Source of the DNA: an uncultured Shinella sp.
GTDB lineage: Bacteria > Pseudomonadota > Alphaproteobacteria > Rhizobiales > Rhizobiaceae
Assembly (NCBI GenBank): GCA_946481465.1
Contig: CAMLOC010000245.1
Span: 1 to 6,061, forward strand
Direction of reading: 5' to 3'
DNA length: 6,061 bases
Position numbers and translations under genes: made by a program. Each line of letters opens with the position of its first letter. Position 1 is the first letter of the stretch. Shown in pieces: positions 1 to 5,982 of this stretch. The notes under the pieces were generated by a model that was given only the letters and a program-made list of their open reading frames with translations, was not told the origin of the DNA and did not search any database.

Positions 1-160
1 CAAGGTCGCCCGCAAGTCGCCCGGCCAGTGGAACATCAAGCCGGCCAACCCGGCCTCGCGCCCCGTCACCTCGCCGGCGCTCGCACTTAGCGAAAAGCTC
101 GCCGGAGCCCTCGGCGTCCGGCAGGACAAGGGAAACGACGGGGACTGGGAAGAGTTTTGA
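1..160 (+). CDS. Methyl-accepting chemotaxis protein, C-terminal tail (partial, 5' end outside window)
   Basis: Reading from base 2, 52 codons run to a TGA at 158-160 and form the extreme C-terminus of a protein that begins outside the window. The peptide is low-complexity and rich in Pro, Ala and Ser, starting KVARKSPGQW and ending GDWEEF. The terminal pentapeptide DWEEF fits the xWxxF tether of chemoreceptors (NWETF in E. coli Tar and Tsr), which docks the methyltransferase CheR and the methylesterase CheB. A flexible Pro/Ala-rich linker before such a pentapeptide is normal for receptors. I therefore call this a full-length-type chemoreceptor that acts in a membrane or cytoplasmic signalling array controlling CheA. 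The ligand cannot be inferred, because no sensory, HAMP or signalling domain is visible. It converges with the aminomutase gene, leaving 27 bp between the stop codons, and I see no convincing terminator there. The call rests only on the tail. Confidence 0.72.
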   Translation, partial: KVARKSPGQWNIKPANPASRPVTSPALALSEKLAGALGVRQDKGNDGDWEEF

Positions 161-187
161 GGCGCGCCTGAAAGCCGAAGCCCGGCC

Positions 188-1243
188 TCAGCCCTCCTGC
201 GGCGGATAGGCATGCGTCTCGCCGCGGAAATCGCGCAGGCGAAAACAGCCGTCGTCCGCCTCCTCCACGGCCATGGAATCGGCCCGCACCTTGCCGTGGC
301 CACCGGGAATGTCGAGGATATAGGCCGGCTGGCAGAGGCCGGAGACACGGCCGCGCAGGCTTTCGACCAGCGCCCGGCCCTCGGCGAGTGTCAGGCGGAA
401 ATGCGCGGTGCCCGGCGCAAGGTCGGGATGGTGCAGGTAATAGGGCTTGACCCGGTTCTCGACGAAGCTGCGCATCAGCTCGGCCAGCACCACCGCATCG
501 TCGTTGACGCCCTTCAGGAGCACCGTCTGGCTGATCATCACCATGCCGGCATCGACGATGCGGGCGACGGCGGCGCGAGCCTCGGCCGTGAATTCGCGCG
601 GATGGTTGGCGTGCAGCGCCACATAGGTCGTCTTGCCGGAGGATTTCAGAGCATCGATCAATGCCGCGTCGATGCGGCCGGGATCGACCACCGGCACGCG
701 ACTATGGAAGCGCACGATCTTCACATGGTCGATTGCGGCAAGGCGTTTCATGATGTCGCCGAGCCGCCGCGGCGAGAGCACGAGCGGATCGCCACCCGTC
801 AGGATGACCTCCCAGATTTCCGGCCGGCCGGCGATATAGGCGATGGCCGCATCGAGTGCCTGGGCGGACAGGGTGCCGAGCCCTTCCGGCCCGACCATCT
901 CGCGGCGGAAGCAGAAGCGGCAATAGACCGGGCAGACATGCACGGCCTTCAGGAGGACGCGGTCGGGATAGCGGTGGACGATACCCTCGACGGGGCTGTG
1001 CGCAAGGTCGCCGATCGGGTCGGCGCGCTCTTCCGGCAGGGTCGCGAGTTCCGCGGCGTCCGGTACGAACTGGCGGGCAATGGGATCATCCGGATCGTCC
1101 GGGTCGATCAGCGCGACGAGCGGCGGCGTGACGGCGACGGCGTAGCGCGCGGCAACCGCCGCCGCGCCTGCCCGCCCCGCCTCGGGAACGAGGCCGGCCT
1201 CGACCAGCTCCGCCACGGTCGTCAGGCTGCGCGCCGCCGTCAT
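188..1243 (-). CDS. epmB: Radical-SAM lysine 2,3-aminomutase, EF-P beta-lysylation type (EpmB/KamA family)
   Basis: This 351-residue protein should convert alpha-lysine to beta-lysine, which EpmA then attaches to EF-P. The radical-SAM cluster motif CxxxCxxC is present as C104, C108 and C111 (VCPVYCRFCFRR), followed by the SAM-binding GGDPL at 150-154. The C-terminal part holds HPDL with D274 and DIPGGHGK with D311 and K318. The spacings (37 and 7 residues) equal those of the two substrate-lysine aspartates and the PLP-binding lysine of clostridial lysine 2,3-aminomutase (D293, D330, K337). At 351 residues it is close in size to E. coli EpmB and lacks the long extensions of clostridial KamA (about 416). 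The start ATG overlaps the epmA stop as ATGA, and a GGAG at 1255-1252 lies 8 nt upstream, so translational coupling is likely. Adjacent epmA and efp make a role in EF-P modification far more likely than lysine catabolism. The product's stereochemistry cannot be read from the sequence. Confidence 0.9.
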   Translation of the reverse strand: MTAARSLTTVAELVEAGLVPEAGRAGAAAVAARYAVAVTPPLVALIDPDDPDDPIARQFVPDAAELATLPEERADPIGDLAHSPVEGIVHRYPDRVLLKAVHVCPVYCRFCFRREMVGPEGLGTLSAQALDAAIAYIAGRPEIWEVILTGGDPLVLSPRRLGDIMKRLAAIDHVKIVRFHSRVPVVDPGRIDAALIDALKSSGKTTYVALHANHPREFTAEARAAVARIVDAGMVMISQTVLLKGVNDDAVVLAELMRSFVENRVKPYYLHHPDLAPGTAHFRLTLAEGRALVESLRGRVSGLCQPAYILDIPGGHGKVRADSMAVEEADDGCFRLRDFRGETHAYPPQEG

Positions 1244-2295
1244 GGCGCGGTCTCCGCCACCGGCGCCCAGATCACCTGGTCGATACGCGTGGCGCCCGTT
1301 GCCAGCATGACCAGCCGGTCGAAGCCGAGCGCGATGCCGCTCGCCTCCGGCATAAGCGCGAGCGCGGCAAGGAAATCCTCGTCGAGCGGATAGGTCTCGC
1401 CGTAGACGCGGGCCTTTTCCGCCATTTCCAGCTCGAAGCGCCGGCGCTGCTCGCCCGCATCCGTCAGTTCGCCGAAGGCGTTGGCGAGCTCCACGCCGCA
1501 GGCATAGAGCTCGAAGCGCTCGGCGACGCGCCCGTCATGCGCGGCGGGCCGGGCGAGCGCCGCCTCCGCCGTCGGATATTCGCAGAGGATGGTGGCGCGG
1601 CCGAAGCCGAGCTGCGGCTCGACCTTTTCCACCAGCACGCGGCTGAAGAGGTCGGCCCAGGTGTCGTCTTCCGCAACGCGCAGGCCGGCCGCCCGCAGGG
1701 ATGCGGCAAGGCGCATGCGGTCCGTCGCGCCGTCGGGGTCAATCGAGGCGAGGAGGTCGATGCCGGCATGGCGCCGGAAGGCATCCGCCACCGTCAGCCG
1801 CTCCGGCGGAAGCGCCGGATCGCAGGTCGCGCCGCGATAGGCGAGCATCGAGGCCCCCGTCACGCCGGCGGCCAGCGCGAGGATCTCGGCGCAGTCCGCC
1901 ATCAGCACGTCATAGGCCTCGCCCGCGCGATACCATTCCAGCATGGTGAATTCGGGATGGTGCAGCGGCCCGCGCTCGCGGTTGCGATAGACATGGGCGA
2001 AGCAGGCGATGCGCCTTTCCCCCGCCGTCAGCAGCTTCTTGCAGGCGAATTCCGGCGAGGTGTGCAGGTAGAGCGGCGTCCGTGCGCCGGAATGGCCGAT
2101 CGCGACGGTCTCGAAAGCGTGCAGATGCGCCTCGTTGCCCGGCGAGACCTGCAAGGTCGCCGTATCCACCTCGATGAAATCCCGCGCCGAAAACCAGCCG
2201 CGCAGCGCTGCCTGGATGCGGTTTCGCGCCAGGAGAAACGGCCGGCGGTCGGCATGGACATCGGGCGTCCACCAGGGCGAGGGCTTCGGGCTCAT
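1240..2295 (-). CDS. epmA: EF-P--(R)-beta-lysine ligase, lysyl-tRNA synthetase paralog
   Basis: EpmA (also GenX, PoxA or YjeA) activates beta-lysine with ATP and transfers it to Lys34 of EF-P in the cytoplasm. The protein is a class II lysyl-tRNA synthetase catalytic core of 351 residues without the N-terminal anticodon-binding domain, against about 500 residues for LysRS. Motif 2 is seen as YRNRERG (103-109), followed by HHPEFTMLEWYR (112-123). Other family blocks are HTSPEF (78-83), RVAERFELY (256-264) and GVELANAFGELTDA (267-280). Motif 3 is GIALGFDRLVML (320-331) with the ATP-binding R327. I place the start at 2295 (MSPKPSPWW), preceded by a weak AGAG 5 nt upstream. The reading frame stays open to an ATG at 2412, but the extra 39 residues resemble translated intergenic DNA and run through the palindrome at 2374-2391. 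The gene is first in an operon with epmB (4-bp overlap) and divergent from its substrate gene efp. Confidence 0.93.
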   Translation of the reverse strand: MSPKPSPWWTPDVHADRRPFLLARNRIQAALRGWFSARDFIEVDTATLQVSPGNEAHLHAFETVAIGHSGARTPLYLHTSPEFACKKLLTAGERRIACFAHVYRNRERGPLHHPEFTMLEWYRAGEAYDVLMADCAEILALAAGVTGASMLAYRGATCDPALPPERLTVADAFRRHAGIDLLASIDPDGATDRMRLAASLRAAGLRVAEDDTWADLFSRVLVEKVEPQLGFGRATILCEYPTAEAALARPAAHDGRVAERFELYACGVELANAFGELTDAGEQRRRFELEMAEKARVYGETYPLDEDFLAALALMPEASGIALGFDRLVMLATGATRIDQVIWAPVAETAP

Positions 2296-2353
2296 GGCGT
2301 CTCTATGACAGGTTTCTTCGCGCTTGCCGGCGGACAGACTGGTCTTTTGCCGG

Positions 2354-2380
2354 AATATAGGGTAGTTGCGGCCCCGAAAA
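2354..2380 (-). promoter_or_regulatory. Possible sigma-70-like promoter of epmA-epmB
   Basis: On the minus strand a TATATT (2359-2354) resembles a -10 box, and TTTTCG (2380-2375) lies 15 bp upstream as a weak -35. The -10 is about 59 bp from the chosen epmA start, a normal leader length. The spacing is shorter than the ideal 17 bp and the -35 is poor, so this is a candidate only. The -35 half overlaps one arm of the 7-bp inverted repeat at 2374-2391. I found no comparably clear promoter for efp on the other strand. Confidence 0.28.
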
Positions 2381-2391
2381 CACATTTTCGG
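2374..2391. repeat. Perfect 7-bp inverted repeat between epmA and efp (candidate operator)
   Basis: The arms CCGAAAA (2374-2380) and TTTTCGG (2385-2391) are perfectly complementary and flank a CACA spacer. An alternative pairing exists between CCCCG (2372-2376) and CGGGG (2396-2400). The dyad lies in the divergent region, about 65 bp upstream of the efp start and 80 bp upstream of the epmA start. It is well placed to bind a regulator of both genes, or to form a hairpin in an efp leader. No poly-T follows on the + strand, so it is not a terminator in that direction. Function is inferred from position and symmetry only. Confidence 0.45.
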
Positions 2392-2456
2392 CACTCGGGG
2401 AAGGCGTCTCACGGCGGTCCTCTACGCCGCGATCCATTCAGTTACAAGGAAGACTT

Positions 2457-3026
2457 ATGGTAAAGATCATCGCCTCTTCCGTCCGCAAGGGCAACGTCCT
2501 CGAGGTCGAAGGCAAGCTCTATGTCGTGCTGACGGCGCAGAACTTCCACCCGGGCAAGGGCACGCCGGTCACCCAGGTCGACATGCGCCGCATCTCCGAC
2601 GGCGTGAAGGTTTCCGAACGCTACCGCACGACCGAGCAGGTCGAGCGCGCCTTCGTGGAAGACCGCGAGCACAACTTCCTCTACGAGGACGGCGACGGCT
2701 ACCACTTCATGAACCCGGAAAGCTACGACCAGCTCACCATGTCCCACGAGGACATCGGCGACCTCAAGGCCTATCTCCAGGAAGGCATGACGGTCATCCT
2801 GTCGGTGCATGAAGGCGTCGCCATCGCCATCGACCTGCCGCGCCATGTCACGCTCGAGATCACCGAGACGGAACCGGTCGTCAAGGGCCAGACGGCCTCC
2901 TCCTCCTACAAGCCGGCCATGCTGTCGAACGGCATCCGCACGCTGGTGCCGCCGCACATTTCTGCCGGCACGCGCGTCGTCATCGCGACGGAAGACGGTT
3001 CCTACGTGGAACGCGCCAAGGACTGA
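2457..3026 (+). CDS. efp: Translation elongation factor P
   Basis: EF-P binds the ribosome between the P and E sites and speeds peptide-bond formation at polyproline stretches. The 189-residue length is standard. Domain I (about 1-65, KOW-like) carries the modification loop HPGKGTP with K34, the exact position that is beta-lysylated in E. coli. Two OB-fold domains follow (about 66-128 and 130-187), with typical blocks such as [27 protein letters not shown] and the C-terminal [10 protein letters not shown] Lys at position 34, rather than Arg, agrees with EpmA/EpmB-type modification and not with EarP rhamnosylation. The start is well supported by AAGGA at 2446-2450, 6 nt before the ATG. Both modification genes are divergently encoded next door. 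The gene ends in a hairpin plus intrinsic terminator and appears monocistronic. The EpmC hydroxylase is not in this window, so further modification cannot be judged. Confidence 0.97.
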   Translation: MVKIIASSVRKGNVLEVEGKLYVVLTAQNFHPGKGTPVTQVDMRRISDGVKVSERYRTTEQVERAFVEDREHNFLYEDGDGYHFMNPESYDQLTMSHEDIGDLKAYLQEGMTVILSVHEGVAIAIDLPRHVTLEITETEPVVKGQTASSSYKPAMLSNGIRTLVPPHISAGTRVVIATEDGSYVERAKD

Positions 3027-3053
3027 GCTTTTTGACGAGCGCATAATTCCTTT

Positions 3054-3076
3054 CTTTCAATCGTGCCGATTGAAAG
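3054..3076 (+). repeat. 10-bp perfect hairpin in the efp 3' UTR
   Basis: CTTTCAATCG (3054-3063) and CGATTGAAAG (3067-3076) are exact inverted repeats around a 3-nt TGC loop. T-G wobbles at the base could extend the stem by up to three pairs. The element starts 27 nt after the efp stop and ends 23 nt before the stem of the intrinsic terminator. It is followed by GGTT rather than a U-tract, so it is not itself a classical terminator. It could protect the mRNA 3' end, act as an accessory terminator arm, or be a protein-binding dyad. The AT-leaning arms stand out from the GC-rich surroundings. Confidence 0.6.
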
Positions 3077-3099
3077 GGTTATGCGCCAGCAGACGCAGA

Positions 3100-3134
3100 A
3101 GCCGCCCGCCGGAAACGGCTGGGCGGCTTTTTTT
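3100..3134 (+). terminator. Rho-independent terminator after efp
   Basis: AGCCGCCC (3100-3107) pairs with GGGCGGCT (3121-3128). Inside it GCCG (3108-3111) pairs with CGGC (3116-3119), closed by a GAAA tetraloop (3112-3115), with one bulged T at 3120. This gives about 12 pairs of GC-rich stem, followed by seven T residues at 3128-3134. It is a textbook intrinsic terminator on the + strand, ending the efp transcript 108 bp after its stop codon. It insulates efp from the kinase gene, which should therefore have its own promoter in the next 70 bp, although none is obvious. Confidence 0.9.
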
Positions 3135-3202
3135 CTTCCAACTTGCAGAAAATCCGTTAAGACCAACCCCCGGCTCTTACCCAACCGAGACGGGAACCCC
3201 GC

Positions 3203-4195
3203 ATGACCAAATTCGACGTGCTGACGGTCGGCAATGCCATCGTCGACATCATCGCGCGCTGTGACGAGACCTTCATCACGGACAACGGCATCATCAAGGG
3301 GGCGATGAACCTCATCGATGCGGAGCGGGCGGAACTGCTCTATTCCCGCATGGGGCCCGCGCTCGAAGCCTCCGGCGGCAGCGCCGGCAACACCGCCTCG
3401 GGCGTCGCGAGCTTTGGCGGCAGGGCCGCCTATTTCGGCAAGGTCGCGAACGACCAGCTCGGCGAGATCTTCATCCACGACATCCGCGCCCAGGGCGTGC
3501 ATTTCGAGACGAAGCCGCTGGCCGGCCCGCCGCCGACCGCCCGCTCGATGATCTTCGTCACGCCCGACGGCGAGCGTTCGATGAACACCTATCTCGGCGC
3601 CTGCGTGGAACTCGGCCCCGAGGACGTGGAGGAAAGCGTCGTCGCCGACGCAAAGGTCACCTATTTCGAAGGCTATCTCTGGGATCCGCCGCGCGCCAAG
3701 GACGCGATCCGCGACTGCGCCCGCATCGCCCATGCGAACGGCCGCGAAATGTCGATGACGCTGTCGGACAGTTTCTGCGTGCACCGCTACCGCGGCGAAT
3801 TCCTCGACCTGATGCGCTCCGGCACGATCGACATCGTCTTCGCCAACAAGGCGGAGGCGCTCGCGCTCTACGAGACCGAGGATTTCGAGGAGGCGCTGAC
3901 GCGCATTGCGCAGGATTGCCGGCTGGCGGCGGTGACGATGAGCGAGGAAGGCTCGGTCATCCTGTCGAAGGGCGAGCGCACGAAGGTGGATGCGATCAGC
4001 ATTCCGAGCGTCGTCGACACGACGGGTGCGGGCGACCTCTATGCCGCCGGCTTCCTCTACGGCTATACGGCCGGACGGTCGCTTTCCGATTGCGGCCGGC
4101 TCGGCAGCCTTGCCGCCGGCCTCGTCATCCAGCAGGTCGGGCCCCGCCCGCTGCTGTCGCTGGCCGACGAAGCCCGCAAGGCCGGCCTTATTTGA
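3203..4195 (+). CDS. PfkB-family carbohydrate kinase, adenosine kinase type
   Basis: This 330-residue cytoplasmic ribokinase-fold enzyme most likely phosphorylates adenosine to AMP with ATP (purine salvage). The N-terminal beta strand gives DVLTVGNAIVDI (5-16). The family's glycine-rich substrate region is GGSAGNTASGVASFGG (58-73), followed by GKVANDQLG (79-87). The metal/phosphate motif NxxE is N215-E218. The PfkB signature 2 anion hole is DTTGAGD (272-278), with D278 as catalytic base. The length and these blocks match proteins annotated as adenosine kinase in rhizobia; ribokinase, fructokinase or another nucleoside specificity cannot be excluded from motifs alone. The start ATG lies after a weak GGGA, and no better start is nearby. 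Residues 109-111 are Pro-Pro-Pro, an EF-P-dependent type of motif. The gene follows the efp terminator and overlaps the convergent SH3 gene by 8 bp at its 3' end. Confidence 0.88.
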   Translation: MTKFDVLTVGNAIVDIIARCDETFITDNGIIKGAMNLIDAERAELLYSRMGPALEASGGSAGNTASGVASFGGRAAYFGKVANDQLGEIFIHDIRAQGVHFETKPLAGPPPTARSMIFVTPDGERSMNTYLGACVELGPEDVEESVVADAKVTYFEGYLWDPPRAKDAIRDCARIAHANGREMSMTLSDSFCVHRYRGEFLDLMRSGTIDIVFANKAEALALYETEDFEEALTRIAQDCRLAAVTMSEEGSVILSKGERTKVDAISIPSVVDTTGAGDLYAAGFLYGYTAGRSLSDCGRLGSLAAGLVIQQVGPRPLLSLADEARKAGLI

Positions 4196-4727
4196 AGGCT
4201 TCGCCCGGATAGGCGCCCCAGATCTCGTTCTGCGAGACCCAGCCGGCCGTGCCGTCCGCCTCGGCGCGGCACCAGTCGCCGTTGCATTCGCCGACCTTGA
4301 CGACGACGCCGGGCTGGATCTTCGCGATGACCGACGAGTTCGACATGGCGTCGCGGCGCATGTTGACGAAGATGCCCTCGCCCTTGCCGCGCATCCACGG
4401 CGCGGTCACCGCCGTGCGCTCGCCGGAGAGCAGCGCCTGGTTGACCCAGCCCTCCGTGCCGTCCGCATCGCGGATGCGGCGCCAGTTGTCGTATTCCTGG
4501 ATGATTTCCACCGGAACGCCCGACTTGAGGTAGCGCCAGGCGACGGCATAGTCGACGCTGGGGCCGACGCGCAGGTTGACGCTTTTCGCCTTGAGGCTGA
4601 CGAAGCGGGGCAGCGGCAGGCCGCTCGGCCCCTTGGCCGCCTGGGCATGGGCGTACTGGACGCCGGCAACGGAGACGAGGATGCCCGCAAGGGCGGCAAG
4701 GCTGAAACGCAGGACAAGGTTACGCAT
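4188..4727 (-). CDS. Secreted SH3-domain protein (two bacterial SH3b repeats, DUF1058-like)
   Basis: A 179-residue exported protein. Residues 1-28 form a Sec signal peptide: basic start MRNLVLR, a hydrophobic stretch at about 8-23, and an AHA|QA cleavage site at 26-30. There is no lipobox cysteine, so a soluble periplasmic protein is expected. Two SH3b repeats follow. The first is about 43-101, with VNLRVGPS (50-57), YDNWRRI (79-85) and GWVNQALLSG (93-102). The second is about 114-171, with VNMRRDAM (121-128), GDWCRA (150-155) and GWVSQNEIWG (162-171). C148 and C153 could form a disulfide in the second repeat. Such domains usually bind cell-wall peptides or proteins, and no catalytic domain is attached. 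The frame stays open far upstream only because of GC bias; the ATG at 4727 is chosen for the signal peptide, with a weak GGA 6 nt upstream. The precise function is unknown. Confidence 0.9.
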   Translation of the reverse strand: MRNLVLRFSLAALAGILVSVAGVQYAHAQAAKGPSGLPLPRFVSLKAKSVNLRVGPSVDYAVAWRYLKSGVPVEIIQEYDNWRRIRDADGTEGWVNQALLSGERTAVTAPWMRGKGEGIFVNMRRDAMSNSSVIAKIQPGVVVKVGECNGDWCRAEADGTAGWVSQNEIWGAYPGEAFK

Positions 4728-4811
4728 GGACGATCCGCACAAACTGGAGAGGGCATCAGGCTGCCGGACCGGCGCAAAGTGGCAAATCGCGGGAACGCCG
4801 AAGAGGGCGGA

Positions 4812-4839
4812 TTGTCTTCGCGACCGGGTCTGGTAGAAA
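4812..4839 (+). promoter_or_regulatory. Candidate extended -10 promoter for the hydroxyacid dehydrogenase gene
   Basis: TTGTCT (4812-4817) and TAGAAA (4834-4839) are spaced 16 bp apart, and the -10 is preceded by TGG, giving a TGn extended -10. The predicted start of transcription near 4846 would leave a leader of about 60 nt before the ATG at 4908. It lies in the 180-bp divergent region shared with the SH3 gene. The assignment rests on consensus resemblance only. Confidence 0.4.
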
Positions 4840-4858
4840 ATGCCCCTGATGAAGCAAT

Positions 4859-4879
4859 CCTTGCCCAACTTGGTTAAGG
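4859..4879. promoter_or_regulatory. Imperfect 21-bp palindrome, candidate operator
   Basis: The core CCAACTTGG (4865-4873) is a perfect dyad centred on C4869, and CCTT (4859-4862) is matched by AAGG (4876-4879). Eight of the ten position pairs are complementary. The site lies 20 bp downstream of the candidate -10 and 28 bp before the dehydrogenase ATG, a position where a bound LacI- or GntR-like repressor would block transcription. A leader stem-loop is the alternative. No regulator gene is present in the window to support either reading. Confidence 0.4.
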
Positions 4880-4907
4880 ACCCGTCAACAGGACGCCGGA
4901 ACAGCCC

Positions 4908-5912
4908 ATGACCCAGAAGAAAAAACCGAAGGTCTACATCACCCGCCGCCTGCCGGAGGTCGTGGAGACCCGGATGCGCGAGCTGTTCGACGCCGAACTG
5001 AACATCGACGACACGCCGCGCAGCCAGCCCGAACTCGTCGCCGCCGTCAAATCGGCCGACGTCCTGGTGCCGACGCTGACGGACCGGATCGACGCCGCGC
5101 TCATCGAGCAGGCCGGCCCGCAACTGAAGCTGATCGCCTGCTTCTCCAACGGCGTCGACAATGTCGACGTGGAGGCGGCCGCCAAGCGCGGCATCACCGT
5201 CACCAACACGCCGAACGTGCTGACCGAGGACACCGCCGACATGACGATGGCGCTGATCCTCGCCGCGCCGCGCCGCCTTGCGGAAGGCGCGCGCATCCTG
5301 ACGGACCGCAAGGGCGAATGGGCCGGCTGGTCGCCGACCTGGATGCTCGGCCGGCGCATCTGGGGCAAGCGCCTCGGCATCGTCGGCATGGGCCGCATCG
5401 GCACCGCCGTCGCCCGCCGCGCCAAGGCCTTCGGCCTCTCCATCCACTACCACAACCGCCACCGCGTGCGCCCGGACACGGAGGACGCGCTGGAAGCGAC
5501 CTATTGGGACAGCCTCGACCAGATGCTGGCGCGCGTCGACATCGTCTCGGTCAACTGCCCCTCGACGCCGGCGACCTATCACCTGCTGTCGGCCCGAAGG
5601 CTCGAATTGATGCAGCCGACGAGCTACATCGTCAACACGGCGCGCGGCGGCATCATCGACGAGACGGCGCTGATCAAGTGCCTGCGCGAGGGCAGGATCG
5701 CCGGCGCCGGCCTCGACGTCTTCGAGAACGAGCCGTCGGTCAACCCGAAACTGCTGAAGCTCGCCGCCGAGGGCAAGGTCGTGCTCCTGCCGCATATGAG
5801 CTCGGCGACGCTTGAAGGCCGCATCGACATGGGCGAGAAGGTGGTCATCAACATCCGCACCTTCTTCGACGGCCATCGCCCGCCGGACCGGGTGCTGCCG
5901 GGGCGGGTTTAA
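4908..5912 (+). CDS. D-isomer-specific 2-hydroxyacid dehydrogenase (glyoxylate/hydroxypyruvate reductase type)
   Basis: A 334-residue cytoplasmic NAD(P)-dependent oxidoreductase, likely reducing glyoxylate or hydroxypyruvate to glycolate or D-glycerate. The substrate domain comprises about 1-105 and the C-terminal end. The nucleotide-binding Rossmann domain contains GMGRIG (160-165) within GKRLGIVGMGRIG. The catalytic triad of the family is R246 (NTARGG), E275 (DVFENEP) and H296 (LPHMSSAT). After the second Rossmann strand the sequence is YHNRHRVRP (181-189); its basic residues, with no acidic residue at the strand end, suggest NADPH preference. The usual PHxGSAT motif has Ser in place of Gly here. 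D-lactate or phosphoglycerate dehydrogenase is less likely, since there is no ACT domain and the length fits the GyaR/GhrB group. The ATG at 4908 has only a weak GGA 7 nt upstream. The gene is divergent from the SH3 gene and followed by a palindromic repeat. Confidence 0.88.
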   Translation: MTQKKKPKVYITRRLPEVVETRMRELFDAELNIDDTPRSQPELVAAVKSADVLVPTLTDRIDAALIEQAGPQLKLIACFSNGVDNVDVEAAAKRGITVTNTPNVLTEDTADMTMALILAAPRRLAEGARILTDRKGEWAGWSPTWMLGRRIWGKRLGIVGMGRIGTAVARRAKAFGLSIHYHNRHRVRPDTEDALEATYWDSLDQMLARVDIVSVNCPSTPATYHLLSARRLELMQPTSYIVNTARGGIIDETALIKCLREGRIAGAGLDVFENEPSVNPKLLKLAAEGKVVLLPHMSSATLEGRIDMGEKVVINIRTFFDGHRPPDRVLPGRV

Positions 5913-5920
5913 GCCGTAGA

Positions 5921-5977
5921 TACCCCCCTCTGCCCTGCCGGGCATCTCCCCCTCAAGGGGGGAGATTGGATGGGGTA
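5921..5977. repeat. Rhizobial-type palindromic intergenic repeat (three-stem structure)
   Basis: An outer stem TACCCC (5921-5926) pairs with GGGGTA (5972-5977). It encloses two hairpins: GCCC/GGGC (5932-5935 with 5940-5943, loop TGCC) and ATCTCCCCC/GGGGGAGAT (5944-5952 with 5958-5966). The whole resembles a compact three-way junction or cruciform. C-rich and G-rich palindromic elements of this kind recur between genes in Rhizobiaceae genomes (RIME-like and related short repeats). I recognise the type but cannot assign the exact family without a search. Lying 8 bp after the dehydrogenase stop, it may also act as a 3' mRNA stabiliser or weak terminator, though no T-tract follows. Confidence 0.6.
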
Positions 5978-5982
5978 TGCTC

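Noticed and set aside
161..187. Possible bidirectional terminator between the chemoreceptor and aminomutase genes.
   Set aside because: It contains a GGCGCGCC palindrome but no stable stem with a T-tract on either strand.
212..1393. A 393-codon + strand open frame opposite the aminomutase gene.
   Set aside because: It is the antisense shadow of epmB, with no domain and low-information composition, while epmB carries complete catalytic motifs.
2296..2412. A 39-residue N-terminal extension of EpmA from the ATG at 2412.
   Set aside because: The extension does not look like the family, would cover the intergenic dyad and candidate promoter, and the core protein starts properly at 2295.
1537..2463. 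A 308-codon + strand open frame opposite epmA, ending just inside efp.
   Set aside because: It is an antisense shadow of epmA; its end overlaps the efp ribosome-binding site and start, and no recognisable domain is present.
3135..3202. Promoter for the adenosine kinase gene (a TTGCAG at 3143 was considered as -35).
   Set aside because: No -10-like hexamer lies at an acceptable distance, so no call is made, although a promoter is expected after the terminator.
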